Of a DNA stretch of 64,000 bases, positions 46,028 to 56,379 are shown one piece after another. The position numbers were made by a program, and so were the translations under genes. This DNA comes from Dermacentor variabilis (Eukaryota > Arthropoda > Arachnida > Ixodida > Ixodidae), in the NCBI RefSeq assembly GCF_050947875.1, contig NW_027460291.1, positions 29,697,589 to 29,761,588 of the forward strand, in the 5' to 3' direction. Numbering within the stretch: the first letter of the stretch is position 1; each line of letters begins with the position of its first letter. The notes beneath the pieces were generated by a model that saw only the letters and a program-made list of their open reading frames with translations, ran no database searches and was not told the DNA's origin.

Positions 46028-46135
46028 AACTCTTTTTTTTTCATTCATATTCATATATTTCATATTCATTTCATTCATATTTTTTCATTTCATTCATTTT
46101 TCATTCATTTCATTTTTTTCATTTCATATATGGAA
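46028..46135. repeat. TTTCATTCA-type tandem low-complexity tract
   Basis: Imperfect units of TTTCAT and TTTCATTCA fill about 110 bp inside the TTAA transposon, overlapping the 3' end of the THAP frame. Confidence 0.85.
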
Positions 46136-46476
46136 AATTTTCTAAAAAATTGGGTCAAGAAACACCGAACTTCTTCTAAGTGCGAACGCAGCCACTGCAA
46201 GATGTATCTCAAGCCTCCACAGCGTTGCACCTGATGTTTGAAACGGAGTGTAGCAACGCTAGCAACAACGCGCTTCCGCATTTGTCGTAAGGCTATCCGG
46301 CTATCACGGAAATGGTCCGAGCACAGCACAGTTGATTTCGTCGGCCCGAACTTATCTCTCCTCACCGCACGGACCCACCTCGCTGCAAGCTTCTTGTCCT
46401 TCGGGAACCTGTGAAACACCACATCGTCTCGCCCGCCTGTGTTCGCGCAGCCGAAGGCTGCACAGAACGGAAGCAT
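46105..46476 (-). CDS. THAP-domain DNA-binding protein encoded in the TTAA transposon
   Basis: From ATG at 46476 the minus-strand frame reads [10 protein letters not shown], the usual M-x-x-x-C-x4-C start of a THAP zinc finger, then [20 protein letters not shown] with the invariant tryptophan, then [16 protein letters not shown] with the C-x2-H that completes the C2CH zinc site. The terminal A-V-P-T-x-F box of THAP is not visible, so the domain either splices onward after CSDHF or is damaged. The longer frame back to 46710 is open, but the start at MLPFC is standard for THAP proteins. THAP domains occur at the start of P-element-type transposases and in domesticated proteins. The 3' part of the frame (after about 46260) has no recognised domain and may be intron. 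Confidence 0.65.
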   Translation of the reverse strand: MLPFCAAFGCANTGGRDDVVFHRFPKDKKLAARWVRAVRRDKFGPTKSTVLCSDHFRDSRIALRQMRKRVVASVATLRFKHQVQRCGGLRYILQWLRSHLEEVRCFLTQFFRKFSIYEMKKMK

Positions 46477-46880
46477 GTTGGGCGCCCTTGGCTGTAGGCA
46501 CTCACGCAGCACAGAAGGAAAGAACAGTTTACGAAAATCGCAAAAGAAAACAAACGCGAGCGGCGGCGGCGGCAGATCTCTCGTAGCGTCGTTCAGTAAA
46601 GCGCAGGACGGAAAGAGGCATGCCAGCACATGCCAGCACGCCGTTCCGGCAGCTCGGTCCCCGCGAATGGCGTCACTCTCGCCGGTTCTCTCCTCTGGCA
46701 ACCACCTCACCCAGCGCTCCGGGAAGCGAGGGGGGCGTGTCCGCGGGGGTGATTTAGAAAGCGATTTCCGCCCCTTATATTAACAAAACGAAGAAAAAAA
46801 ATTTCGGAATCGTAAATTATTAGGTATGTTCTTCCCAATCCCAGCAATTCATGGAAATTGAAAACCGTTTCAGCTTCCCT

Positions 46881-46945
46881 TTAAGCCACTGGTAAATCTA
46901 CGTACACGAGCGTTTTAACGCAAACATTTATGTCTCACCGATTCG
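46881..46945 (-). mobile_element. Ruka-like SINE, right piece of the split copy
   Basis: TTAAGCCACTGGTAAATCTA then CGTACACGAGCGTTTT corresponds to the SINE segment that follows the piece ending at 44857. Confidence 0.62.
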
Positions 46946-47290
46946 ACCGTGAGCGCCGAAAACGCACTGCACGGAAATCAACTTACAAACCTGCAGTTTA
47001 CGTTCGCAGTACCGGGCCAGCGTTGACTGGCCGGCCGGTCAGCGCCTGATAATGGCACGAAGCGACGAGCTGAGCAAGAGTAGCGCATGCGCACAAAGTT
47101 CACTGGAAGCGCAAGTAGCGTCTGCTAGGCATGACACCACCCCTGTCGCGATTAACTGAGCTTCCCTGCTTATCGGAGACGACAAGTGCGCGTGAACAGG
47201 GGCTCGTCTTAAGATCTGGGGAAAAAAAAAAGCCCCTTTCTTAAAGAAATGATTCAACGCAACGCTACCCAGGCAAAGTATATATCTGTC
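46946..47290. other. Nothing recognised
   Basis: No gene or repeat family identified. Confidence 0.4.
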
Positions 47291-47456
47291 ACGGCGGCCG
47301 CATTTCGATGAGGGCGAAATGCGAAAACACCCGTGTACTTAGATTTAGGAGGACTTTAAAGAAGCCCAGGTGGTCCATATTTCCGGAGCCCCCCACTACG
47401 TCGTGCCTCATAATCAGAAAGTGGTTTTGGCACGTAAACCCCTTCAATTTTTTTTT
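47291..47456 (+). mobile_element. Ruka-like SINE, 5'-truncated
   Basis: Starts at CGGCGGCCGCATTTCGATG, has CGTGTACTTAGATTTAGG, GCCCAGGTGGTCC, GCCTCATAATCAGAAAGTGG and TTTTGGCACGTAAACCCC, and ends in a T-rich tail. The tRNA-like head is missing. Confidence 0.87.
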
Positions 47457-47654
47457 ATATACCTGCGCTGTATTACACGCGTCACGCAATGCATTCCCGG
47501 CCGTCACCAAGGGTAGGCTGCGGATGCAGCGCACGCCAGAAGAAGAGGCCGCCGTACGGGAACGTAGGCGCGAGCGCGGTCTTGCCCGTAAGGCCGTTCC
47601 CATGTATCGGCAATGGCATGGAGAAGCCGCGTGGGAGACGCCTGTGCAGTCGTG

Positions 47655-48000
47655 ATGACTAGTCTTGTGACCGTCATCGTGTACATCAGACAGAACACAT
47701 CTCGTTGTGACGCGGAAACGTTCCTGGCAGAAGCGATGAAGACCTTAAAGCCGCATAGCACGCCGATTCTCTTCTGCGCTGATTTTAACATCGATGTGGC
47801 GAAAGAGAACGGCAAAGGGATTGAGAGTTTCATGCTAGATCGCTACTCATTGAAACTGAAGTCGCTATAGGGACCCATGCACGACGCAATACCGTTCCAG
47901 CATTGATCTCACGTTTGCAAGCAGGCTTTGTCACGTTGCGATGGCAGAGTCTCTGATCCGCGGCCACAACGATCACAAGGCAATACTGCGCAAGTATACA
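47655..48000 (+). pseudogene. Endonuclease/exonuclease/phosphatase-fold relic of a mobile element
   Basis: The frame reads VTVIVYIRQNTS, then PILFCADFNIDVAKENGKG, where the D-F-N-I-D matches the G-D-F-N box of AP-type endonucleases. After a frameshift near 47862 it continues SSIDLTFASRLCHVAM and NDHKAIL, matching the I-D-L-x-F and S-D-H-K boxes. An arginine-rich segment (TPEEEAAVRERRRERGL) lies just before at 47530-47590. It could derive from a LINE or from a Helentron-type element with an attached endonuclease. No RT or helicase sequence is nearby to decide. Confidence 0.6.
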
Positions 48001-49126
48001 GTCGTCCGTGAAAGCGAATATGTGCGTGTAATCAATGGCTAGATAATCTAAAGGATACGCAACTTAACGAAATGTGTCTTTATTCAAATTCAACGTTCAA
48101 AAAATGCAATCCTACCACATATGCATAGCATCGGATCGCTAAGCATTTCTTGGGTTCATTGCGCGGTCATTGGCTTAAGACTTTGATTTAGTTTGCACTG
48201 GGGGAAAGCTTCGCGTTCAACCATTTTTACTTCAGCGGCTTTGATTTCTTGGACGTCACCTCATAAATGCGGTTGAATGAGAAGCTGGCACGCAGCTACT
48301 CGAGGCAGTGGGAGAGGGGGATTTGACTCATGAGATCCCACGCACTCCTGAATGATTCTCCAATAACGGAACAACCAGTTGCGAGGAAACTCCACACTCA
48401 CCGTGCAAACTCTCTCTCTCACGCGCACACACACACATACAAGAGAAAGAAGAAAATTTTTTGCTAAGTTTGTGAAGTTGCTTGGTGCGCGCATGGCCGG
48501 CCCACAGTTCGAAATCATTGTAAGTTTATGTTCGCTGGCTTTATATTTATAAGAAATGGACGCAAGCATGGCCCATCGTGCAAGACAGTGAACCTTCACC
48601 TAGTTGATGATACGTTGCCTAAGCTAACCATGATGAGGCCACCGAAGAGTTCAAGCCTTGTTCTTCGTTCTGCCAACTTGTATGGGCGCAAATAGCGAAC
48701 TTTCCCAATTAAATGTCGAACATTTCCTAATGTTTACACAAGGTGAGACAAAAAGAATGCGTTGAGTCAGTATAGTAAGATGACTCTTGGGACTTGATAC
48801 TTGCATGCAATGCAGCTAATACCTGCGCTTCCGGTCAGCTTCTGAGGTCGTCAATGACAACTGCTTTCAATTCTCTGCAGCAGCATAACCGTGGCAGAAA
48901 GTAATGGCACGCGCGTTGAGTGCTGTGTTTGTTGAAGGAACCGACTACAACACCTGAGCACCGCACGTCGTTTGTGCAACCGAAAAGAGATTGCTGAAAT
49001 AAAAAAAACGGCGTTTCCCATGGCGTGAAGACCGCGAAATGCTACCAGAATCTGACACAACCCGATCACCACAAGCAAACGAAGACCACTTACCCGAAGC
49101 GCGGGAGCCGAAGTTCGCCGCATCAA
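48001..49126. other. Unassigned; small TC/CA microsatellite
   Basis: A TCTCTCTCTC run followed by CACACACACAC lies at 48411-48438. No gene was recognised. Confidence 0.4.
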
Positions 49127-49309
49127 CGATGATGATGATGAAAAACTTTATTTATTCCTCTTTAAAGGGAAGGCGGCAATGGAATAGAGGGTGGGGGAGG
49201 AACTACTTGAAGTAGGCCTCCTTTATCATCTCAGCCCACTCCAGGATGGCCTCCTGAAGATCGGGCCTGAAGCTGCGCAAGGCAGCGTCCCACTGCTCCT
49301 CACTAGATA

Positions 49310-49985
49310 TTAATTGCTTGAGGAAAGGGGGTGCTTAGGGCACCCCCACATGATGTGCTTTAAGTCTGCTTTGGGAGAGACACAGAATTTACAAGAGGGA
49401 GAAAGGTAAATGGCGGGATAAATGCGGTGGAGGAGGTAAGGGGACGGAAAGGTGCGAGTCTGCAGCTGTCGCCACAGAACTTCACGCCTGCGCGTGGATT
49501 TGCCCATAAGTGGCGGAAAGGTTAAGCGGTCTAATCGGTAGTGTGTGCAGATGTCGTGGTAAGTAATAAGTCGTTCGCGCGCTGTAAACGGCGCCTCCTG
49601 CGTGGCGAGGTCCGACACATCTGATACCTGAGCCCGCACTGTAAATCCTTAGGCACTGGCATGAGCCGCCTCATTTCCTGCAAGTCCGCATGCGCGGGAG
49701 TCCAGATTAATGCCACAGTTTGATTGAAAGGATGGGCCAAGAGGAGAGAAATGGCTGGCTTAGAGCCTCTACCCGCTCCGAAGATATGTATGGCTGGTTT
49801 GGAGTCGCTAACGCTAAATGATGAATTTCGACTTGTGAGGGCCAGGGCTATGGCCGCTTCCTCCGCCTACTCCGAGGAAGAGCTAAGAATGGAGGCGGCC
49901 CCAGCGGCCTGGCCGTGAGAGTTAATCACTGATATTGCGTAATGATTTCTGTTCTCATATTCGGCGGCATCAACATAGAGCACGT
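49310..49985 (-). pseudogene. RNase H and C-terminal tail of the I-like LINE
   Basis: RNase H shows VLYVDAAEYENRNHYAISV (first D), then after a stop AEEAAIALALTS (E) and FSVSDSKPAIHIFG (second D), then ALIWTPAHADLQ. The tail has CKFCVSPKADLKHIMWGCP, a C-x2-C-x7-H-x4-C cluster found at the end of I-like and related LINE polyproteins. Confidence 0.8.
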
Positions 49986-50308
49986 CTTTTGAGGTAGAGA
50001 ACTGTTTTTGGAGAACCGTTGCTCACTGCCTCCTGCGCTCTTTGTGGTGCACAGGGTGCATGTTTTTTAGGAAGTGGGGGGATGCAGATGTTCTCGTGTA
50101 TGTGATGTGGAATGGTGTATTTACTCTTGATGATGGGTGCCGGAGTGATAGAAACAGTTTGTAGAATGTGTCGACCTGTTGCGGTGTTAGAAAGTCTGAT
50201 ATATTGGGATGTGAGGTGGGCTTCTGTGAGTTCAGTAAGCGTGTTGAAAGTTCCAGTAAGCATGAGCCTTTCAGTGGAGGTACGTATGGGGACGCCCAGA
50301 GCGAATTT

Positions 50309-51691
50309 TTATATTTTGCGTAAAAGAGTGTCAGTCTTATACGATTCTGATTTAAGGAAATGTAGATATGGTGAGGCGAATGTAATCTTACTGATAACGA
50401 AGGCCTGAATCAAGCGGAGAAATTTGGCCCCCTTTAGTCCGCCATTTTTATTGGAGACTCGCCCTAGAAGGCGCAGGGTGTGATCGACTGTGGTGTGGAG
50501 TGTATGTAGGGTATATGTGTTGAGCTGGTTGCTTAGAATGTGCAAACCGAGCACCCGGAGCCTGTCCACTCTAGTAACGGGGATGTGGTTTGGGATGACC
50601 TGTATACTAGACATGTGTTTTCCAGCCCGCCCGGTGGGATGGCAGAAGTGGCTCGGATTTTTGAGGGGAGCATGTGAGATTCATAGCCCCGGCATGAGCC
50701 ACGACGGCGTCTGCTGCGTCTGCTCCAAAGAGTGATGTCATCGGCGTAGAGTGAAAACTTGAGATTGGGAATAGACCGCAATGCTTGCGCCATCGGCATC
50801 ATAGAAAGATAAAAAAGAAAAGGGGACAGCACTGAGCCTTGGGGCGTGCCGTAGCTACCTAAAGCGTACGAAAGGGATTGCTCTGTGCCTATATGTATCG
50901 TTGCGGTACGGTTGGATAATGAGGTACATATGTAGTCATATGTCTTTCCGCCAACCCCATTGAGATTAAGCTCTCGGAGGATGGCGGAATGTGAAACGTA
51001 ATTGAAGGCTCCGTGGAGGTCCAGACTGAGAATTGCTTGCGTATCTAGACTGCTATTGGGTGTAATGATGTCATGCTTCATTCGAAGCATGATATCTTGG
51101 CATGAGAGACATTTTCGAAAACCTATCATTTCTGATGGATAAAGATTGTTGTCTTCCATGTATTTACTGAGTCGGTTGAGGATTAACGTGTTCGAGTGTT
51201 TTACCTAGACAAGAGGTTAGTGATATAGGCCTGAGATTAGAAGTGTTGAGTGGTTTGTTTGGCTTTGGGATAATAATTACCCTGGCATCTTTCCACGAAC
51301 TAGGGAGGGTGCCAGTGTCAAATCAGTGATTGAAGTACGCCGTGATGGCTGTGACAGAGTTGTCATCTAGATTGCGGAGTATTTTATTGTTAATAAGGTC
51401 GGGGCCTGGTGCTGACATTGTGCGCTGGGTAGCGAGGGCATGGCAAACTTCTGCTTCCGTGATAGCGGCGCTAAGTAGCTCGTTGGGTTCGCCAGTATAT
51501 TTTGGCATGTCATACTTCTGAGCGGGAGGCAGATCTTTATGGCGGAGGTCGTCGAAGAAGCCGTTGAGATTGTTTTCGTGTGCATGTAGCAGTTTGTTTA
51601 AGCTATGGTTGTGGTTTGTGCACAATGTGGTAGGGTCTAATAAGTGTCGCAAGAGTTGCCATGTGCGCTTGTTATCGAGGTTTTCATGCAT
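50309..51691 (-). pseudogene. Reverse transcriptase of the I-like LINE
   Basis: The N-terminal region (51691-51323) has VCHALATQRTMSAPGPDLIN, the A-P-G-P-D box before the fingers. The palm region has motif A AILSLDLHGAFNYVSHSAIL (about 51035), motif B YGTPQGSVLSPFLFYLSM (about 50850) and motif C FSLYADDITLWS (about 50755). The thumb segment with RVDRLRVLGLHIL follows near 50560. The catalytic D and D-D are preserved. Frames change between the pieces. Confidence 0.87.
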
Positions 51692-52088
51692 GCTTTCACG
51701 TACCTGGCCCCATTGTTGGCTGGCTAGTTGTGTGGCGTGCTCCAGGATGTGGAGGTCTCATTTGGCAATTCTGAGTCTTAGTTTTTGGTTGAACTGTTGC
51801 CTCTTCCACCGTTTGAGAAGAGACTGTTTGGCTTCCCACATGTGTAGAAGCTTGGAATCAACCGTAGTGAGAGCGGTTTCGGGGGGCAGAGTGGTAGTGT
51901 GCGTCTGGGGCGTCGGAGTGTAGTTGCTGAACCCATTCTGAAATGTCTTGAATGTTTGTGGGAGCTGATATCTGGTGGGCCTCTCGAAAATTGTCCCATT
52001 TGGTAAGGCTGAGGCGTTTGGGTGCAAAGAGTTTGTGTTTGAATTGTAGTGTGGTGGTAATGATGTAATGGTCGCTACCGAGGTTAAC

Positions 52089-52843
52089 TTTTTAACGCAT
52101 CAACGAAAACTCGTCGCCAGCGCCAAGAAAGCAGTCGAAGCCATAGGGTTCCTGGACTAAAGAGCAATCTCGCCTTAAGATGGTATCGGGCCTCGCTCGA
52201 GACACTATTTTGATCAATAAACACTTATTTCTCTCTCACTTTGTAGAATCAAAACAATGAATTCATAGCAGCCTAAAGGCCAGTTATTCCTTTTGAAAAA
52301 GTGCGAGTTAATGTAGATATGTTGGTTCCTCTGTGTGCTTACTGTGATAGTGTAGCCACTTTGCAATATTCGCAGTAGTCCTCAAGCAGTAGCATTCGCA
52401 AGAATCCCGCTTGCCTCAGTCTGTCTTCCCCGAGACTCGTAAATGTGTTATCCCTTATACTGGGACAAGAAGCAACATTTCACAAATGCCAACAGCGAAG
52501 TCTTGAATGAAATAGCAGGTACTATTCTATTCGTTTTCAAAACATGAAATAATCGCACAACCCTATGCAGAGCTCGTATTATATTTGTTGTAATTATAGA
52601 GCTACTGGTTGCAGTCTTAATATGAGCTTATCAGTTTCTCCTCTAGATTTGTATCATTAATACTTAATGGTTCTTCAGTATACACCAAAATACTACAAAT
52701 AGAGATCACATGTAAAAGAGCAGGGGTTTGCAAGATATAGAAGCTCCATATACATGAACATGCCTGTTGCTCATCATGAATGCTTACTTTTACTTACATT
52801 TAAGTGTTTTGCTGCACAGCACTTCAAAATGCATTGAGGGGGC
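52089..52843. other. Unassigned
   Basis: A segment at 52100-52225 with KLVASAKKAVEAIGFLD as a plus-strand reading and an AATAAACAC signal looks like the 3' end of another element, but its class was not determined. The rest shows nothing recognisable. Confidence 0.35.
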
Positions 52844-52846
52844 CCG

Positions 52847-53169
52847 GCGAAAGCGCTGCGGGCAAGGTGCTCAATATGCTACGCCTTTTCCTGGTGCAGG
52901 TCCTGCTGCTGTCAAGTACGCATGCACCTTCGTAGACTATCGCCGAGCTTCATCAAGTTTCAACAGAAGAATTCGTCCCCAAAGATAGTACATCTGGCAG
53001 CGCCGTCACCGTGGGGACGCCACAGGTACATGGATATCAGACGTCACAGACCGTGACGTCATCAGCCCTTGACCCTATAAATCCGGCACCACACTCGTCC
53101 GTCTTCAGTGGGCAAAGCGAAAGCGCTGCGGGCAAGGTGCTCAAAATGCTACGTCTTTTCCTAGTACAG
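52847..53169 (+). repeat. Duplicated 5' segment of LINE E
   Basis: About 53 bp from GCGAAAGCGCTGCGGGCAAG to CAGGT occurs at 52847 and again at 53117, 270 bp apart, with four or five differences. The second is preceded by CCCTATAAATCC (about 53077) and GTCTTCAGTGGGC, which look like a TATA box and start region. Confidence 0.75.
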
Positions 53170-53805
53170 GTTAGTTATGTGTGCACCATACGATCTGACG
53201 ATAGGTTTCTTGTTCTCCTGCCATGCCCACGCACATGTCTAGGCTGTGCCTATAGGTGCTATTGCTCATGTATGCTGCTTGTTTGTGGAGATATAAAAAT
53301 GAATTGAGGCCCAACAGTTGATGAAATGTTTCAGACACTCATTGAGGGGCAGAAAGACATTAGGTCTCGATTAGAGGCACCAGAAAGGGCACTGGGGAAC
53401 TTTGCTGATCACTTGAATAACACAGAGGCAAACATAAAAGATCTGCAGATGAAAACAGATGCGATTGACAACATAAGCATAGCTTTGAATGGTGTGCAGG
53501 ATGCACTTACAGGGCATCAGGCCAGACTCGAAGATTTAGAAGATAGAAGTCGGAGGTGAAATTTATTTGTTTTTGGCGTAAAGGAAGATCATATTGAATC
53601 AGAGTCGGACTTGCGCAGAAAAGTTATCAATGATCTCTTTTCTGGTAAATTGGGAGTGCAGTGTTCATATGTAGCTCGAATCCATAGACTGGGGAAAAGT
53701 TCTTCTAATCGCCCTGTCATAATGTACTTTCAGGACTATAGGGAAAAGCAAGCAGTCTGGAGCAATGTATCTAAACTAAAGGGGAAAAACGTTAGAATCG
53801 ATAAT
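53147..53805 (+). pseudogene. ORF1 of LINE E with a broken 2A-like motif
   Basis: From ATG at 53147 the frame has a hydrophobic, cysteine-rich leader and then CGDIKMN, stop, GPTVDEM: a 2A-like motif with E changed to K and P changed to stop. A frame from 53326 gives a coiled-coil region (AERAL-like heptads, LNNTEANIKDLQMKTDAIDN, ARLEDLEDRSRR). After another stop comes NLFVFGVKEDHIESES and the RRM-like core VARIHRLGKSSSNRPVI. It ends at the deletion junction near 53805. Confidence 0.72.
53287..53313 (+). other. Degraded 2A-like motif in LINE E ORF1
   Basis: GDIKMN-stop-GP against G-D-V/I-E-x-N-P-G-P. The E and the first P are lost in this copy. Confidence 0.55.
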
Positions 53806-54614
53806 GACTACTGCGTTATTCGCAGACGACTGTGTTGTGTTTAAACAAATTTCTTCAGAACATGACCACAGCTCTGTACAAAAAGCAGGTTTTGCCATTG
53901 AAGAATGGTGTCTGAAATGGGCTATGGAACCTAATAGTGAAAAAAAAACTGTTCTCTTACGTATAACTAGAAAAAAGTCGCCCAGTTTGCTTCCTCACTT
54001 TCTTTGCGGCAACATGATTTTGGAAGTTGTGAAATATAAATATTTAGGTATAACACTTGACAATAAGTTAAAATGGTCGGCTCACATTACTAATATTTCT
54101 ACAGCTGCATTTCGAAAGCAATGGGTTTTCATAGAAAGCTAGAAACTGCCCCTACACACATAAAAAATTGGCCTACGGAACTTGTGTGCGGTGTTTATTT
54201 GAATATGTTTTAGTAGTGCGGGACCCATACACGGAAAAAGATATAATGATCCTTGAAAAAGTCATTAGGAAAGCGGTTAGTTTTATATACGGAAAATACA
54301 AAAGGGAAGACTCTCCCTCGCAGTTAATGATCTCAAATAACATTCATACACTAGAAACCCGCAGAAAGATTAATAGATTGAAATTCTTGTTCAATAGTTT
54401 AACAGAAAAAAATAAGCTCCAGCTTTCAGGGTGCATTAAGCGTCCTCTAGTGAGAAGGAATCGGAGCGTTCATGAGTATTCACTTGCTCCCTTCTTCGCC
54501 AAAACTAACAGTTGTAAATACAGTTTTTCCCTAGAACAGTGCAAGATTGGAATTCATTACCGGCATCTGTTATTTCCTCACAAAATCTTTAAGATGCGTT
54601 ACATCGTCTACTGA
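53806..54614 (+). pseudogene. Reverse transcriptase C-terminal part of LINE E
   Basis: It begins with motif C (TALFADDCVVF) fused directly to ORF1 sequence. The thumb VVKYKYLGITLDNKLKWSAH follows, then a second frame (54168-54614) with EKVIRKAVSFIYGKYKREDS and KINRLKFLFNSLTEKNKL. Motifs A and B are deleted. Confidence 0.82.
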
Positions 54615-54633
54615 CCTGATAATATGTATCTTT

Positions 54634-54771
54634 TGAATCCGTGTGCTGCTAATATTGTATAATTTTATTCTTTTGGTATCCGTGTGCTGCTAATATTGTA
54701 CAATTTTATTCTTTTGGTTTATTCTTTTGATATGCGTGGCTGCTAATATTGTATAAATTTTATTCTCTTGG
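54634..54771 (+). repeat. Three tandem 41-43 bp units in the LINE E 3' UTR
   Basis: Units containing CCGTGTGCTGCTAATATTGT and ATTTTATTCTTTTGG lie at 54634-54676, 54677-54717 and 54729-54771. The third is more diverged and is separated from the second by an 11 bp T-rich insert. Confidence 0.85.
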
Positions 54772-54850
54772 TTATGTAAAAATGTAAATTCATTCCTGCT
54801 TGGGCCAAGCAATGGCCTGCAGTATTCCGAAATAAAAAAAAATAAATAAT

Positions 54851-56298
54851 AATCTTGTTTACCTCGAAGGCTGAAGTACCAAACGCTTACTTCATTGTCA
54901 AATTTGACCAGTCATTGAAAATCACTGTATGAGTGAGAAAACTGTCCAAATCATTATGTACACGTGATAGAAAATGTAGTCTCGCCTAATGTGTTGCCCT
55001 TCTACTAGGATGCGGGTACTCGCATGCCATCATTCTCGAAATATATATGGTCGGTTCGTTGTGGCCTAAGTGCAGACCATATTCATAACCATCCCGACTA
55101 TGAATCGACTGGGCACACGTCTAGACACGGAATAAAACAAATTGACTCAACTAAATTGATATCAAGGACTAATCACTCACAAATATTTAAATTAACCACA
55201 AGGCTCTACAGATGGGACCAGGCCACCGCTGCAGAGTTGTAGCACTCCTTTAAGTAGAAGCACCCGTAGAGTTTCACAGACGCGCACGAATGCCTTTAAG
55301 AATGCACGCTGCGAGTTTAATATTTACCAAAATGTAGCCAGGAATAGGCACTGTGCATTCGAGCTCGCATCGTTAGGTTCGAGCCTGGCGTGAAGTGCAG
55401 GTTTCTGCGGGGCCTATAGCGGCTGTCGTTGTTTGCGTATCATTTATTGGCGCTCGTTGAAAATCGCTTTGTGATAATGGATGTCTCTGTTACGCTTAAG
55501 ATATCGTGTTTTGTGGTCCTCACAGGAGGCACCTCAAGGATGATTCAACGAATGGCCAAAGCCAGTGACGTAGTGGTCGGAAAATACGCGCTATGGATGG
55601 TAAATATCTCGCAAGAGGCAGGGTCAGTTTATGTAATAATTTTTAACGTTGGGGACAACCGTCTGTGCTAAAGGATCCATGACGCTAGCAATAAAGAAGA
55701 CTAAAAGCGTACGGCATTACTTTTTGAAGAAAAGTAAGCGCATTTGGTATAGTGGAGAAGCGTATCCCAAAAAGACGATAACAAAAAACACAGTGTACAG
55801 CATTGATCTGTACTATGCCCTGCCCCTTGAAGTAGAGATCGGTGGTGTGCAGGGCGAGCTCGAAGTTTTTATCTTTCTGCTACGATTTTGCGTCCTTCGC
55901 TACAAACCATTTGAGATTTGAGTTTTGGACGCTTTCCTTGCCCAGCGTGGAGTGCCGACCTGTTGGAAGACGCCTGGGTAATATTCTGTTTTAACTTCGG
56001 TATTGCTCCAACTTTCAAGAACACAACTGCCTAAAGTACTTCTGTTACGCCTGGTACTTATTGTTCGCAGTGAGTTCAACATATGGACGGCGTGCAGGGC
56101 GGCAATCGTACTACATGCACATATGGGGCTCGTGATAGTCGCAGACAAGTAAATCTGATCATAGGTTACAACATTTACTTCGTGAATGCTTGACGCACTT
56201 ACGCCGAGCAGCCACGACGAAAAGAGCGGTAATGAGTACATCAGTCAAACAAAGAAAGAATGGCTGCAATTTTTGACCAATATTCGCAAAACAATTTC
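54851..56298. other. Unassigned, with weak candidate exons
   Basis: On the minus strand, MYSLPLFSSWLLGVSA (56241) looks like a signal peptide and is followed after SSIHE by a donor-like GTAAAT (56178). On the plus strand an acceptor-like TTTGTGGTCCTCACAG ends at about 55526, and a donor-like GGATG|GTAAAT lies near 55599. Neither could be extended to a recognisable protein. Confidence 0.2.
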
Positions 56299-56379
56299 TA
56301 CGGAAGTACTACTCTAAGAGCAAGTGATGAATAATCTTGATACGGAAGTATCACTCCAAGAAAAAGTGAATAATCTTGA
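56299..56379. repeat. Two tandem units of 42 and 39 bp
   Basis: Each unit starts TACGGAAGTA and ends AATAATCTTGA (56299-56340 and 56341-56379). It lies downstream of the sulfotransferase gene. Confidence 0.85.

Larger units (their letters stand above)
44858..46880. mobile_element. TTAA-flanked DNA transposon carrying a THAP-domain ORF
   Basis: The ends are perfect 14 bp inverted repeats: AGGGAAGCTGAAAC at 44858-44871 and its reverse complement at 46867-46880. TTAA lies directly outside both (44854-44857 and 46881-46884). The flanks are two halves of one SINE that rejoin in register if the element and one TTAA are removed, which fixes the boundaries. TTAA duplication is typical of piggyBac, but the termini do not start CCC and no DDD transposase was seen, so the superfamily is open. 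Inside, a first exon reads rightward from 45156 and a THAP ORF reads leftward from 46476. A T/C-rich tandem tract lies at 46028-46135. The element is probably internally deleted. Confidence 0.78.
49127..52088 (-). mobile_element. I-like LINE, 5'-truncated, with RT and RNase H
   Basis: In minus-strand order: a linker (52027-51758), RT N-terminal part (51691-51323), RT palm (51159-50533), thumb and connection (50614-49970), RNase H (about 49985-49600), C-terminal cysteine-rich tail (49639-49310), and a 3' UTR with AATAAATAAAG ending in a short CAT repeat (49138 to 49127). RT plus RNase H in one reading order is typical of the I/R1 group. The endonuclease and ORF1 are missing. Stops and frameshifts occur in most parts. 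Confidence 0.85.
52844..54850 (+). mobile_element. LINE E: internally deleted APE-type LINE
   Basis: Two copies of a 5' segment (52847 and 53117), ORF1 with a damaged 2A-like motif (53147 to about 53805), then a direct jump to RT motif C at about 53808, the RT C-terminus (to 54614), a 3' UTR with a tandem repeat, and an AATAAA-rich tail to about 54850. The endonuclease and most of RT are deleted. The ORF1 text (VARIHRLGKSSSNRPVI) resembles LINE A ORF1, so both belong to one group. Confidence 0.8.

Noticed and set aside
55900..56241. A secreted protein starting MYSLPLFSSWLLGVSA
   Set aside because: The leader is plausible and a donor-like site follows, but no second exon or family match was found, so it is noted only as a weak candidate.
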